Positions 1 through 8,642 of a stretch of DNA of 64,000 nt are shown in pieces. The DNA is from Sphingomonas sp. QA11. Lineage in GTDB: Bacteria; Pseudomonadota; Alphaproteobacteria; Sphingomonadales; Sphingomonadaceae. A program made the translations under genes and the position numbers. The stretch covers positions 3,252,501 to 3,316,500 of the forward strand of contig NZ_CP098774.1 of NCBI RefSeq assembly GCF_028473665.1, given 5' to 3'. The notes beneath the pieces were generated by a model that saw nothing but the letters and a program-made list of their open reading frames with translations, was not told where the DNA came from and ran no database searches. The stretch's first letter is position 1. Each line of letters begins with the position of its first letter.

Positions 1-1182
1 CGCGCGGATCACCTCGCCCAGTTCCACCCCGAAACTGGCCGACGGTACCGACCCCGTCAGCGGGGGCAATCCGTCGGACCAGCACGCGCCGTAATGGATA
101 ACGGTGTCGTCGCTCACCTGGAAGAAACCGGCGCGGTTCACCTTCAGCTGGCGCCCGACCGCCTCCGCGGTAAGCTGCATCACGCCGTCCGGATCCTGCT
201 GCGCGCGTTGCCGCTCGACCAGGGCGAGGATGAACTCGCGTTCGTCCTTCGCATGGCGCAGCGCCGCCTCGTTCAGCTTGGCCCCGGTGATGTCGAGCGT
301 GACGCCGGAGAAACGCTCCGGTCGGCCGTCCGGGCCATTGCGGCTGCGCCCCTGAACCGCCAGCCAACGTTCCGTGCCATCGGGCAGCGCGAGGCGATAT
401 TCGGTCGAGACCGGGCTTTCCTGCGCAAAGGCGGCCTGCATCACCTTGCTGAACGGCAGGTAATCGTCAGGATGGATATGCGCGATATAGGCGGAGGCTG
501 GCGCGCCTCCCCGCGCATATTTCGGGTCGATGCCGTAAAGTCGCGCCATCCGTTCGTCGCCGACGACCGTATCGCTGGCCAGATCCCATTCCCAGGTGCC
601 GACATTGCCCGACGCGTCGAGCGCCATGGTCAGCCGCTCCTCGCTCGCACGCAACGATACTTCGGCGAGCGCCTTGGCCGTGGTGTCATGGCCCTGGCTC
701 ATCACCCCCAGAACCACGCCGTTCTCGTCGCGGATCGGTGAGATGCTGTAGGTCCACCATGTATCGGTCGGCACGCCGTGCAGCACCATCGGGATATGCT
801 GATCAGCGGTCGAATAGCCTTCGCCTGTCGAGAAGACGGTTTCAAGCCTGGGGCCGATCAGGTGCCAGCTATCGTAGCGCACGTCCGCGCCTCGCTGACC
901 AAGCGCCGAGGGATGTCGCTCAGCGATCACCGCCGCGGACGCATCGTTATAGAGCAGGCGTAGCTCCGGGCCCCAATAGAGCGCGATCGGGAAGCTCGAA
1001 TGGAGGCAAAGGCTTACCGCGACCTTGATCGCCAGCGGCCAGTCTCGCGGAGGGCCGAAGGGGTGTCCCGACCAGTCGAACGCGCGAATCCGCTCGCCCA
1101 TCTCGCCGCCGCCATCGAGAAAGCCGAGCGCCGGCTTCGTCGCCGGGGCAGGTTGCGCATCTTGAACAGAAGCCTTGGGCAT
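1..1182 (-). CDS. PAS/GAF sensor protein, probably histidine kinase (3' end outside window)
   Basis: I translated the minus strand by hand from an ATG (MPKASVQDAQPAPATK) and the frame stays open to the window edge, giving 394 residues without a stop. The N-terminal part (about residues 20-170) contains FGPPRDWP, LYWGPELRLLYNDA and a later WWTYSISPIRDENG, the pattern of the PAS-like module that opens many alphaproteobacterial hybrid or HWE kinases. A second PAS domain follows (about 195-305; GTWEWDLAS, HPDDY, ITGAK), then the start of a GAF-like domain (KVNRAGFFQVSDD). No membrane segment is visible, so a cytoplasmic sensor is likely. The catalytic module lies beyond the edge, so kinase versus diguanylate cyclase is inference. 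The gene reads in the same direction as thrC, which ends about 190 bases upstream of its start. Confidence 0.8.
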   Translation of the reverse strand, partial: MPKASVQDAQPAPATKPALGFLDGGGEMGERIRAFDWSGHPFGPPRDWPLAIKVAVSLCLHSSFPIALYWGPELRLLYNDASAAVIAERHPSALGQRGADVRYDSWHLIGPRLETVFSTGEGYSTADQHIPMVLHGVPTDTWWTYSISPIRDENGVVLGVMSQGHDTTAKALAEVSLRASEERLTMALDASGNVGTWEWDLASDTVVGDERMARLYGIDPKYARGGAPASAYIAHIHPDDYLPFSKVMQAAFAQESPVSTEYRLALPDGTERWLAVQGRSRNGPDGRPERFSGVTLDITGAKLNEAALRHAKDEREFILALVERQRAQQDPDGVMQLTAEAVGRQLKVNRAGFFQVSDDTVIHYGACWSDGLPPLTGSVPSASFGVELGEVIRA

Positions 1183-1371
1183 CAGGTCTCGCAGCGATTA
1201 AGCACCGCGGCCGTGTCCGGCCGCTGTGACCGTGCGCACTGGTGCGGCACCTGTCAACAATCCCCGATGGCGTCGGCCGACCCGCATTCTTACATCGGCA
1301 CCGGCGGCACCCCCGCCCTGAAGTATCTCAGGAAGCACCGGGACGAGAACCGCGCCCAGGTGACCTGCACC

Positions 1372-2601
1372 TCACAGCGCGGCGAGGTCGATCTCCGAAT
1401 GACGGTCGAGCGTCGCGTTCGCCTCGGGCATCGGATATTTCAGGCCCGTCGCGCAGTTGAACAGCACTACACGCTCGTCCTCGTCGACCAGCCCGTTGCG
1501 CAACGCCTCCTTATAGGCAGCGAGCGTCGCTCCGCCTTCGGGGCAAATCAGCAGTCCGTCCTTCCTGGCTGCATCATCCACCGCCTTCAGGATCGCCGGA
1601 TCGCCCACCGCGACGGCCTGCCCGCCGCTCTCGCGCACAGCCCGCAGGATCAGGAAATCGCCGACCGCCTTTGGCACGCGGATGCCGGCCGCGACCGTCG
1701 CAGCGTCCTCCCAGCGTTCCGCATGTTCCTCGCCCGCCTCGAACGCCCGGACGATCGGCGCGCAGCCCGAAGCCTGCACCGCGAACATCCGCGGCCGCTG
1801 CGACCCGATCCAACCGAGCTTCTCCAGCTCGTCGAACGCCTTCCACATGCCGATCAGCCCGGTACCGCCGCCGGTCGGGTAGAAGATCGCATCGGGCAGC
1901 TTCCAGCCGAACTGGGCAGCCAGTTCCAGCCCCATCGTCTTCTTGCCTTCGATCCGGTACGGCTCCTTGAGGGTCGAGAAATCCAACCACAGCCCTTCAG
2001 CCGCCCCCTTGCCGACGATCGCCCCGCAATCGTCGATCAGCCCGTTGACGCGATAGACCCGCGCGCCCTGCTGCGCGATCTCGCGCACGTTGATCTCGGG
2101 CGTGTCATCGGGACAGAAGACGATCGTCTCGATCCCGCACCGCGTCGCATAAGCGGCGAGCGCAGCGCCGGCATTGCCGTTGGTCGGCATCGCGATCTTC
2201 TTCACGCCCAGCGCCTTGGCCATCGACACCGCCATGACGAGCCCCCGCGCCTTGAACGATCCGGTCGGCAACCGCCCCTCATCCTTGACCAGCACATTCG
2301 GCCCGCCCGAACGCGGGATCGGCACGAGCGGCGTCTCGATCTCGCCCAGGCTGACCACGTCGCGCGTCGCGCGCACCGGCAGCAGTTCGCGCCAGCGCCA
2401 CAGGTCGGTCGGGCGGGCGGCGATCATCGCCCGCGGGATCATCGCGCGGAGCATGTCCAGATCGTAACGCACGAGCAGCGGTCGCCCGACGCGCGACAGG
2501 CCGTGAAGCGTGTCGGCCTCGTAGCGCTCGCCGGTCATGGAGCATTCGAGGTGAGTGACGAAGCTGGCGCGGTCGGTGGTGAGATTGTCGTTCACATGCA
2601 C
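1372..2601 (-). CDS. thrC: Threonine synthase, PLP fold type II
   Basis: Converts O-phosphohomoserine to threonine in the cytoplasm. The 409-residue protein has the PLP lysine in TGSFKARG (K117), the phosphate-binding loop PTGGGTG, and the N-terminal THLECSMTGERYEAD segment typical of the shorter, plant- or archaeal-like threonine synthases. Related fold II enzymes such as threonine dehydratase lack that N-terminal part. The start is GTG, supported by a GGAGGAG six bases upstream; that Shine-Dalgarno sequence is one arm of a perfect hairpin lying between this gene and grpE. It follows hrcA-grpE on the same strand, separated by only about 38 bases, so partial read-through is possible. An alternative GTG two codons further in cannot be excluded. 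Confidence 0.88.
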   Translation of the reverse strand: MHVNDNLTTDRASFVTHLECSMTGERYEADTLHGLSRVGRPLLVRYDLDMLRAMIPRAMIAARPTDLWRWRELLPVRATRDVVSLGEIETPLVPIPRSGGPNVLVKDEGRLPTGSFKARGLVMAVSMAKALGVKKIAMPTNGNAGAALAAYATRCGIETIVFCPDDTPEINVREIAQQGARVYRVNGLIDDCGAIVGKGAAEGLWLDFSTLKEPYRIEGKKTMGLELAAQFGWKLPDAIFYPTGGGTGLIGMWKAFDELEKLGWIGSQRPRMFAVQASGCAPIVRAFEAGEEHAERWEDAATVAAGIRVPKAVGDFLILRAVRESGGQAVAVGDPAILKAVDDAARKDGLLICPEGGATLAAYKEALRNGLVDEDERVVLFNCATGLKYPMPEANATLDRHSEIDLAAL

Positions 2602-2606
2602 CCCTT

Positions 2607-2630
2607 GCTCCTCCCCTTCGGGGGAGGAGC
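2607..2630. repeat. Perfect hairpin between grpE and thrC
   Basis: Ten-base arms GCTCCTCCCC and GGGGAGGAGC flank a TTCG loop. There is no T-tract on either side, so it is not a standard intrinsic terminator. On the minus strand the second arm supplies the GGAGGAG ribosome-binding site of thrC, so folding of the mRNA would hide that site. It resembles half of the GC-rich repeat found at yraN and atpC. Confidence 0.6.
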
Positions 2631-2639
2631 TGTAGAAAT

Positions 2640-3191
2640 TCAGTCCGCCTTTTTCGCCACGCCGACCAGCGCCGGGCGCAGCAGGCGGTCCTTGATCATG
2701 TAGCCCGCCTGCATTTCCTGGACGATCGTGCCGACCGGCTTCTCGCTCGGCAGCTCGAACATCGCCTGGTGGAAATTGGGGTCGAGCGTCTCGCCCAGCG
2801 TGCTCATCTTCTTGATGCCATGGCGCTGGAACACCGATTCCAGCTCGCGGCCGGTCGCTTCGAGGCCGGTGACGAGGTTCTTCAGCTTCTCGTCCTCGCG
2901 CAGTTCGGCCGGGATCGCCTCGAGCCCGCGGGCGAGATTGTCGGCGACCGACAGCAGGTCGCGGGCGAATGCCGTGGCGGCATAGGTTCGGGCATCAGCC
3001 GCTTCCTTCTCGGCGCGGCGACGCACATTCTGCGCTTCGGCATGGGCGTAAAGCAGCCCCGATTTCGCCTCGGCCAGTTCAGCCTCGAGCTTTGCCACGC
3101 GATCATGGTCGGCAAGCTCCGGAGCAGCCTGGGCGGTTTCCTCGCGCAGGTCTTCAGCGGTGGGCGTTTCGATCTTTTCGTCTTCAATCAT
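2640..3191 (-). CDS. grpE: Nucleotide exchange factor GrpE
   Basis: Cochaperone that releases ADP from DnaK. The 183-residue protein has an acidic N-terminus (EDEKIETPTAEDLREE), a long coiled-coil segment (about residues 30-85, containing the conserved AEAQNVRRRAEKE), and the C-terminal beta domain ending in QAGYMIKDRLLRPALVGVAK, which is the GrpE signature. Length is normal for the family. It lies 21 bases downstream of hrcA on the same strand, the usual heat-shock operon order in alphaproteobacteria. dnaK and dnaJ are not in the window. Confidence 0.97.
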   Translation of the reverse strand: MIEDEKIETPTAEDLREETAQAAPELADHDRVAKLEAELAEAKSGLLYAHAEAQNVRRRAEKEAADARTYAATAFARDLLSVADNLARGLEAIPAELREDEKLKNLVTGLEATGRELESVFQRHGIKKMSTLGETLDPNFHQAMFELPSEKPVGTIVQEMQAGYMIKDRLLRPALVGVAKKAD

Positions 3192-3212
3192 CTTGGGTCG
3201 CTTCGATCCTGT

Positions 3213-4256
3213 TTATGGCATGAGCCGCGCCAGTGTCGCGGCAGTGAAATCCACCATGGGCACGACGCGGGCATAGTTCAACCGAGTCGGGCCGATTACG
3301 CCGACCACGCCGACCACGCGTCCATCCAGCCCGCGAAAGGGTTTCGCAATGACGGATGATCCCGAAAGCGAGAATAATTTATTCTCGGCGCCGATGAAGA
3401 TGCGGGTCGCATCGCCGGCGCCGGCACTGTCGAGCAGCTGTGCGATCTCCTGCTTACCCTCCAGATCGTCGAGCAGATCGCTGATCCGTTCGAGGTCGGC
3501 CGCGGCGGCCGCGTCGATCAGTCGGCCCTGCCCGCGCACGATCAGCACGGGGCGGCGATCGCCATCCTCGCTCCAGATCGCGAGCCCCCGTTCGATCAAC
3601 GCGCGCGCCACACTGTCGACCAGCGCACGCTCCTCGCCGATCTCGTGCTCGATACGGGCGCGGGCCTGGGCAATGGTCAGGCCCGACAGCATCGCGGTCA
3701 TGTAGTTGCCCGCCTCGACCAGCGCCGACGGGTTCACGCCGACAGGCAGATCGATCACGCGATTCTCGACCGCGCCCTCCTCGCTGACCAGTACCGCCAA
3801 TGCCTTGTCGGCGGAGAGCGGGACGAAGCTCATCTGGCGCAACACCAGCTCGCGCTTGGGCACCATCACCAGCCCGGCACAGGCCGACAGGCCGGAAAGT
3901 GCGGCAGTCGTCGCTGCCAGCGCTTCCTCGACCGGCCCGACCTGCGACACGCGCGATTCGATCGCGGCGCGTTCCTCCGCCGAGGGTTCGAGCGCCTGCA
4001 TCATGCCGTCGACGAACAGGCGAAGCCCTATCTCGGTCGGCAACCGCCCCGCACTGGTATGGGGCGAGGCGAGCAGGCCGAGCTCTTCCAGATCCTGCAT
4101 CACGTTGCGGATCGAGGCGGGCGAGAGGTTAAGCCCCGAAAGATGCGCGATGGTGCGCGACCCGATCGGCGTGCCGGTATCGAGATAGCTTTCCACCACC
4201 ACGCGGAAAACATCGCGTGCGCGGTCGTTGAGCTCGGTGATCGGCGGGGCGGACAT
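3213..4256 (-). CDS. hrcA: Heat-inducible transcription repressor HrcA
   Basis: Repressor that binds CIRCE operators of class I heat-shock operons (groESL and others). The N-terminal winged helix (ELNDRARDVFRVVVESYLDTGTPIGSRT, here split for length) with the recognition segment LSPASIRNVMQDLEELGLL, and the C-terminal domain ending in IGPTRLNYARVVPMVD, identify the family. I placed the start at the ATG of MSAPPITELND, giving 347 residues, the normal HrcA length; the frame stays open upstream, and ATGs 9 and 30 bases earlier are alternatives. No CIRCE inverted repeat (TTAGCACTC-N9-GAGTGCTAA) was seen in front of the gene. Downstream grpE is probably cotranscribed. Confidence 0.95.
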   Translation of the reverse strand: MSAPPITELNDRARDVFRVVVESYLDTGTPIGSRTIAHLSGLNLSPASIRNVMQDLEELGLLASPHTSAGRLPTEIGLRLFVDGMMQALEPSAEERAAIESRVSQVGPVEEALAATTAALSGLSACAGLVMVPKRELVLRQMSFVPLSADKALAVLVSEEGAVENRVIDLPVGVNPSALVEAGNYMTAMLSGLTIAQARARIEHEIGEERALVDSVARALIERGLAIWSEDGDRRPVLIVRGQGRLIDAAAAADLERISDLLDDLEGKQEIAQLLDSAGAGDATRIFIGAENKLFSLSGSSVIAKPFRGLDGRVVGVVGVIGPTRLNYARVVPMVDFTAATLARLMP

Positions 4257-4315
4257 AGGTGTCATGTAAGGAGCAAGGATGCGCATCTCAACGCGTCTTG
4301 TCACCCCGTCAGTCG

Positions 4316-4867
4316 TCACCATTCGGTAACGGAGGCGGTTTGACCCGCTCTGAGGCGCCTGCCGCCGATCGGGTTTATGCGCGCGACCGCCAGCGCGGCA
4401 AACAAGGCCTGGCGCACGCGCCCATCTTCGTAGCAGGCTCTCAATCGTGATGACGCTGCGCCACCGCGCCACTCGATGTCATAATGGCTTACGCCATGGC
4501 GAATCCCACCCGAGATCAGCGCTCCGTACCTGTTGACCCTTTGGTACGCGTCGCAGGGCCGCCCGAACTGACGATCCCCGATCGGCCTGATTTTGGCCAG
4601 CCGCCGCCTGAAGCCAGCGAGTTCGGAGATTCCGATAGTATATCGCTCAGTCTCAATGACTTGTTCCTCACCCGGTTCGAAAGCGCGCCGCGTGACACTA
4701 CCGTCAGTCGCGATACTCACCGAAAAGTCAGGGCAAAGTCCCAGGCAGAGATTGTGGATTGTGCGAATGCGAACGGTGATCGTGTCTGAAGGCACCGGTG
4801 CCCGCGCCAATGCCGCCGTCGAACATATCAACGACGCCATCACCGCCAGGACCCAAATGCGCATCAT
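4316..4867 (-). CDS. Secreted DUF6438-like protein
   Basis: A 183-residue protein with a clear signal peptide ([23 protein letters not shown], cleavage near residue 22). The segment [20 protein letters not shown] followed by [10 protein letters not shown] matches the N-terminal pattern of DUF6438 proteins (short strand, CxxxCP, then a strand with a D-G turn). The following [20 protein letters not shown] and a region with two further cysteines are compatible with that fold. Function is not known; a periplasmic location is inferred from the signal. It is divergent from rph with 83 bases between starts, and lies upstream of hrcA with no overlap. The DUF assignment is from pattern memory only. 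Confidence 0.7.
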   Translation of the reverse strand: MMRIWVLAVMASLICSTAALARAPVPSDTITVRIRTIHNLCLGLCPDFSVSIATDGSVTRRAFEPGEEQVIETERYTIGISELAGFRRRLAKIRPIGDRQFGRPCDAYQRVNRYGALISGGIRHGVSHYDIEWRGGAASSRLRACYEDGRVRQALFAALAVARINPIGGRRLRAGQTASVTEW

Positions 4868-4950
4868 ATTGTCTCCATGACCACCACCAAGACTGGCGCG
4901 TTCTCCTTGTCGCGTCTAGGTGGCAGGGCCCAGTTCCAGGAGATTCCAGA

Positions 4951-5667
4951 ATGCGCCCATCCGGCCGCACCCCCGATCAGATGCGCACGATCACGATCGA
5001 GCCGCGCTTCACCCGCCATGCCGAAGGTTCCGTGCTGATCGGCTTCGGCGATACCAAGGTGCTGGTGACCGCCTCGGTCGAGGAGAAGGTGCCTCCCTTC
5101 CTGCGCGGCAAGGGCGAGGGCTGGGTCACCGCCGAATATGGCATGCTGCCCCGCGCCACGCATACGCGCGGCCAGCGCGAGGCGGCCAAGGGCAAGCAGT
5201 CGGGCCGTACCCAGGAAATCCAGCGGCTGATCGGCCGCAGCCTTCGCGCCGTCACCGACATGAAGCTGCTCGGCGAACGCCAGATCGTGCTCGATTGCGA
5301 CGTGATCCAGGCCGATGGCGGCACCCGCACCGCCTCGATCTCGGGCGCGTGGGTCGCGCTGCGGCTCGCGATCGACGGGCTGCTCGCCTCGGGCAAGCTG
5401 ACGGTCGATCCGCTGAGCCAGAAGGTCGCGGCAATCTCCTGCGGCATCTATAACGGCACGCCGGTGCTCGACCTCGACTATGACGAGGATTCGAACGCCG
5501 ACGCCGACGCGAACTTCGTGCTGCTCGAGAACGGCAACATCGCCGAGGCGCAGGCCACCGCCGAGGGCGCGACCTATGACGAGGAAGCGCTGCTCCGCCT
5601 GCTCCGCCTCGCCCGCATCGGCTGCGCGGACATCTTCGCGGCGCAGGCCCGGGCGGTCGCGAAATGA
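4951..5667 (+). CDS. rph: Ribonuclease PH
   Basis: Phosphorolytic 3'-5' exoribonuclease that trims tRNA 3' ends. The 238-residue protein starts [18 protein letters not shown], the standard RNase PH opening, and carries [55 protein letters not shown] and [19 protein letters not shown], all diagnostic. AGGAG lies about eight bases before the ATG; the longer open frame upstream has no family similarity. Its stop overlaps the start of rdgB (ATGA), so the two are translationally coupled, the common rph-rdgB order. Confidence 0.98.
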   Translation: MRPSGRTPDQMRTITIEPRFTRHAEGSVLIGFGDTKVLVTASVEEKVPPFLRGKGEGWVTAEYGMLPRATHTRGQREAAKGKQSGRTQEIQRLIGRSLRAVTDMKLLGERQIVLDCDVIQADGGTRTASISGAWVALRLAIDGLLASGKLTVDPLSQKVAAISCGIYNGTPVLDLDYDEDSNADADANFVLLENGNIAEAQATAEGATYDEEALLRLLRLARIGCADIFAAQARAVAK

Positions 5668-6287
5668 CCGACGAGGTCCAGCCCCAGGCGATCCGCAAGC
5701 TTGTCCCCGGCAAGCTCGTCATCGCCAGCCACAACCCCGGCAAGGTGCGCGAAATCCTTGAGATGCTCGGCCCATACGGGATCGAGCCGGTGTCGGCCGC
5801 GGCGCTGGACCTGCCCGAGCCGGAGGAAACCGGCACCACCTTTCTCGCCAATGCCGAGTTGAAGGCGCTGCAAGCCGCAGACCTGACCGGCCTGCCGGCG
5901 CTGGCCGACGACAGCGGCCTGTGCGTCGATGCGCTGAACGGCGATCCGGGGATCTTCTCCGCGCGCTGGGCTGGCGAAGGCAAGGACTTCAAGGTTGCGA
6001 TGCAGCGCGTCAACGACGCACTTGAGGCGGCCGGCCCCGACGCCAGCCGCGACGCGCATTTCATGTGCGTGCTCGCGCTCGCCTGGCCTGACGGGCATGT
6101 CGAGTGGTTCGAGGGGCGGGTCGATGGGAGCCTGACATGGCCACCGCGCGGGACCGGCGGGTTCGGGTACAACCCGATCTTCGTGCCCGAGGGCAGCGAC
6201 CAGACCTTCGCCGAGATGCCTGATGCGAAGAAAGCGATCAGCCATCGTGCGCGGGCATTCGACGCGATGATGGCGGCGGTGCTTTAA
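5664..6287 (+). CDS. rdgB: dITP/XTP pyrophosphatase (RdgB/HAM1 family)
   Basis: Hydrolyses non-canonical purine triphosphates (dITP, XTP) to monophosphates, keeping them out of DNA. The 207-residue protein has the N-terminal [15 protein letters not shown] motif, [13 protein letters not shown], the [20 protein letters not shown] block and the C-terminal [20 protein letters not shown] motif, all typical. The start overlaps the rph stop by four bases. The gene is followed by a GC-rich inverted repeat rather than a T-tailed terminator. Confidence 0.97.
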   Translation: MTDEVQPQAIRKLVPGKLVIASHNPGKVREILEMLGPYGIEPVSAAALDLPEPEETGTTFLANAELKALQAADLTGLPALADDSGLCVDALNGDPGIFSARWAGEGKDFKVAMQRVNDALEAAGPDASRDAHFMCVLALAWPDGHVEWFEGRVDGSLTWPPRGTGGFGYNPIFVPEGSDQTFAEMPDAKKAISHRARAFDAMMAAVL

Positions 6288-6432
6288 AATTCCCTCTCCC
6301 AACGGGAGAGGGAGGGAGCAGCGAAGCTGCGGGAGGGTGAGGGTGATGCGCGCCTTGGCAACTGACGTCGCCCTCACCCTTCCCACGCCTTCGGCGCGGG
6401 CCCCTTCCCTCTCCCGCCGGGAGAGGGATTTC
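6288..6432. repeat. Dispersed GC-rich intergenic repeat
   Basis: Two inversely oriented CTCTCCC/GGGAGAGGG hairpin units (near 6292-6313 and 6405-6427) bracket a central stretch with GAGGGTGAGGGTGATG and its approximate complement GTCGCCCTCACCCTTCCC. The whole can fold into one long imperfect stem. It fills the gap between convergent rdgB and the CAP-domain gene. The type is like the short intergenic palindromes spread through sphingomonad genomes; a role as transcription barrier is inference. Confidence 0.7.
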
Positions 6433-6985
6433 AGGTCGGCATCTGGCCGACGACGTTACCCGGTGGCGTGTAGCGGCAAACCAGATAATCGTCCTTCGCA
6501 TTGCTCGCCGTCGCGCAGCCGAATTCCGTGGTGCCGCGCCAGATGATCTGGGTGTAGTGCGCGGCGTCCTCCCAGCGGCCGGTGGTGCTGAAATCCGGCG
6601 TCACCCCGCGACGGTAATAGCGGCGTTCGTCGACCCAGTGGCTCGCCATTTCCTCGTAACGATAGGCTCCACGGGTTCCGGTCCACAGATTCTCGCCCTG
6701 GCGCCCGGGACCCATGGGTTGTTCCGCATGCTCGAACTTACCGGTACGCGCCATCGTGCGGGCGTACCGCTCGGCATCGGCCGCCAAGGCCGGGTTCCAC
6801 GCCAGCGCCGGCACGCCCGCCGCCGCGCGGGCGCTGTCATGCGCCTCGATCATTGCCTGACGCAGCAGCGCCTGTCCACGCGGCGCCACGCCGGAGAAGC
6901 TGCGTTCCTCGACCACGCGCTGCGGCGGGGCGGCGGCGGAACAGCCCGTCGCGAGCAACGCCAATGTCATCAGCAGAAACCGCAT
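6431..6985 (-). CDS. CAP (SCP/PR1) domain lipoprotein
   Basis: A cysteine-rich-secretory-protein-type (CAP) domain. The start is placed at MRFLLMTLALLATGCS, which gives a lipoprotein signal with lipobox ATGC; the frame stays open 23 codons further upstream. The mature part shows CAP motifs: MIEAHDSARAAAGVPALAW, HAEQPMGPGRQGENLW, and the block HYTQIIWRGTTEFGCA, with histidines and glutamates in the usual positions, ending in YLVCRYTPPGNVVGQMP. Length of 184 residues is normal. The role in bacteria is poorly defined. It is divergent from hemW, with 38 bases between starts. Confidence 0.88.
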   Translation of the reverse strand: MRFLLMTLALLATGCSAAAPPQRVVEERSFSGVAPRGQALLRQAMIEAHDSARAAAGVPALAWNPALAADAERYARTMARTGKFEHAEQPMGPGRQGENLWTGTRGAYRYEEMASHWVDERRYYRRGVTPDFSTTGRWEDAAHYTQIIWRGTTEFGCATASNAKDDYLVCRYTPPGNVVGQMPT

Positions 6986-7023
6986 CTTCCCTCGCCTCGT
7001 TCGCGGCATCATATGGGGGGCGC

Positions 7024-8184
7024 ATGAACGATCCCCAAACGCCGCCGCTCGCACTCTATGTCCATTGGCCGTTCTGCGTGTCGAAATGCCCCTATTGCGA
7101 CTTCAACAGCCATGTCCGCGCCGAGGTTGACCAGGCCGCGTGGCGCGCCGCGCTGCTCGCCGACCTGCGCCATGAGGCCGAGCAATTGCCGGGCCGGACA
7201 CTCGGTTCGATCTTCTTCGGCGGCGGCACCCCGTCGCTGATGCCCCCCGAAACGGTCGCGGTGGTGATCGAGACGGCGGAACGGGCCTGGGGCTTCGCTC
7301 CGGACATCGAGATCACGCTTGAGGCCAACCCCTCCTCGGTCGAGGCCGCGCGCTTCGCCGATATCGCCGCGGCGGGGGTGAACCGCGTGTCGCTCGGCCT
7401 CCAGGCGCTCGATGACGACGCGCTGAAGTTCCTCGGCCGCGCGCACGACCAGACCGAAGGACTGGCCGCGCTCGACACCGCGCAGCGTGCCTTCTCCCGG
7501 GTGAGTTTCGACCTGATCTATGCGCGGCCCGACCAAAGACTGGCCGACTGGGAGGCTGAACTCACCCGGGCGATCGGCTTCGGCACCGAACATCTGTCTC
7601 TCTACCAACTCACCATCGAGCCCGGCACGCGCTTCGCGACCGAAGCGGCGGCGGGGCGGATCGTCATTCCCGACGGGGACAGCGCTGCCGACCTGTTCGA
7701 GGCGACGCGCGCCATCACCGCGTCGGCCGGCATCCCGGCCTATGAGATCTCCAACCATGCCCGGGTGGGCGCGGAGAGCCGGCACAACCTGACCTATTGG
7801 CGTTACAGCGACTATGCCGGGATCGGGCCCGGTGCCCATGGCCGGCGCGGCGGGCTCGCCACGGTGCGCCGCAAGAAACCCGAGAACTGGATGAGCGCGA
7901 TCGAGCGCAACCAGCACGGCACCGAAAGCGAGGAACCGCTCGCCCCGCATACCCGCGCGACCGAGGCCCTGCTGATGGGCTTGCGGCTGCGCGAAGGCGT
8001 CGACCTGGCCCGGATCGCGAGGCTGGGGGAGACGAGCGTCGATGCCCTGATCTACTGGCCCGCCGCGACCCTGCTCGAAGATCAAGGACTATTGCTGCGG
8101 GAAGGCGATCACCTGACCGTAACCGAGGCGGGCATGCTGCTGCTCGATGCGATCCTGCCCGAGATCGTCAACGACGCAGCCTGA
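7024..8184 (+). CDS. hemW: Radical SAM heme chaperone HemW
   Basis: HemN-like radical SAM protein thought to bind and deliver heme. The [4Fe-4S] motif CxxxCxxC is at C18, C22 and C25 (PFCVSKCPYCDF), followed by SIFFGGGTPSLM, the HemW/HemN SAM-binding block, and NRVSLGLQALDDDALKFLGR. Unlike true HemN there is no extra N-terminal cysteine; the 386-residue length matches HemW rather than HemN (about 450). The ATG was chosen because the protein then starts just before YVHWPFC; the longer upstream frame overlaps the divergent CAP gene. In many proteobacteria hemW follows rdgB, and here they are separated only by the CAP gene. Confidence 0.94.
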   Translation: MNDPQTPPLALYVHWPFCVSKCPYCDFNSHVRAEVDQAAWRAALLADLRHEAEQLPGRTLGSIFFGGGTPSLMPPETVAVVIETAERAWGFAPDIEITLEANPSSVEAARFADIAAAGVNRVSLGLQALDDDALKFLGRAHDQTEGLAALDTAQRAFSRVSFDLIYARPDQRLADWEAELTRAIGFGTEHLSLYQLTIEPGTRFATEAAAGRIVIPDGDSAADLFEATRAITASAGIPAYEISNHARVGAESRHNLTYWRYSDYAGIGPGAHGRRGGLATVRRKKPENWMSAIERNQHGTESEEPLAPHTRATEALLMGLRLREGVDLARIARLGETSVDALIYWPAATLLEDQGLLLREGDHLTVTEAGMLLLDAILPEIVNDAA

Positions 8185-8577
8185 TTTTCCAACAACAGCG
8201 CCGTTTCAGCGAGTCCGATTTTTCTTTCCGCTGTTATGTTGGATTTCAGCGGCGAATTATCGCAGCATTCTCAACGGCGTAAGCACCGGTTTCCCTGTTA
8301 CCGGATAACAGCGGAAAAAGGCCGGAATTTTCCGCTGCTCGTACCGGTTTTACCCCGCCCCGCCACAGGCATCCAGTCTATTTGACAGGGGCGCCGGGAA
8401 CACGCCGTACCTATCCCCTCAAGGCATGTATTCTTTTTCTTCCCCGGCGAAAGCCGGGGAAGCTGACATATTCGAAGGATATCGTTGCCGAGCAAGGCTG
8501 GGGTAACGATGGCATTCCATTCGGCACGTGCGTTTCGTGCCCCGTCAACCGTCTGTCATTTCATCAACCGAGAGAAA
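8185..8577. other. Non-coding stretch with repeated CCGCTG motifs
   Basis: No credible gene lies here. It contains a perfect 13-base inverted pair, TTTCCGCTGTTAT at 8225-8237 and ATAACAGCGGAAA at 8305-8317, plus further CCGCTG/CAGCGG copies near 8247 and 8332. A separate hairpin (arms CTTCCCCGGC and GCCGGGGAAG, 8439-8462) resembles one near 53.9 kb. The stretch is locally less GC-rich than its surroundings. What binds here, if anything, is unknown. Confidence 0.5.
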
Positions 8578-8612
8578 GAACGGACCCGCACGCACGGCGC
8601 GCGGGTCCGTTC
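8568..8612 (-). terminator. Intrinsic terminator of the LpoA-like gene
   Basis: Perfect 12-base arms GAACGGACCCGC (8578-8589) and GCGGGTCCGTTC (8601-8612) with an 11-base loop. Read on the minus strand the stem is followed by TTCTTTCTCTC, a pyrimidine tail. It lies 31 bases past the stop of the minus-strand lipoprotein gene. Confidence 0.8.
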
Positions 8613-8642
8613 CATGCTGCACCGCCCGGCGGGCGGGTTGAA

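Noticed and set aside
94..741. Long plus-strand open frame of 215 codons
   Set aside because: It is the complement of the PAS/GAF sensor gene; the minus-strand translation has clear domain motifs, the plus-strand one has none.
1229..1257. Promoter for the sensor gene (TTGACA at 1252-1257, minus strand)
   Set aside because: The -35 is perfect but the position 17 bases on reads CACGGT, a poor -10, so I did not annotate it.
1000..2703. Plus-strand open frame of 567 codons across thrC
   Set aside because: Arginine/histidine-rich antisense shadow in a GC-rich genome; thrC on the minus strand is unambiguous.
4257..4320. CIRCE operator upstream of hrcA
   Set aside because: No TTAGCACTC-N9-GAGTGCTAA or close variant found on either strand.
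8185..8577. Replication origin
   Set aside because: Repeats are present but no DnaA boxes, dnaA, hemE or parAB context was seen.
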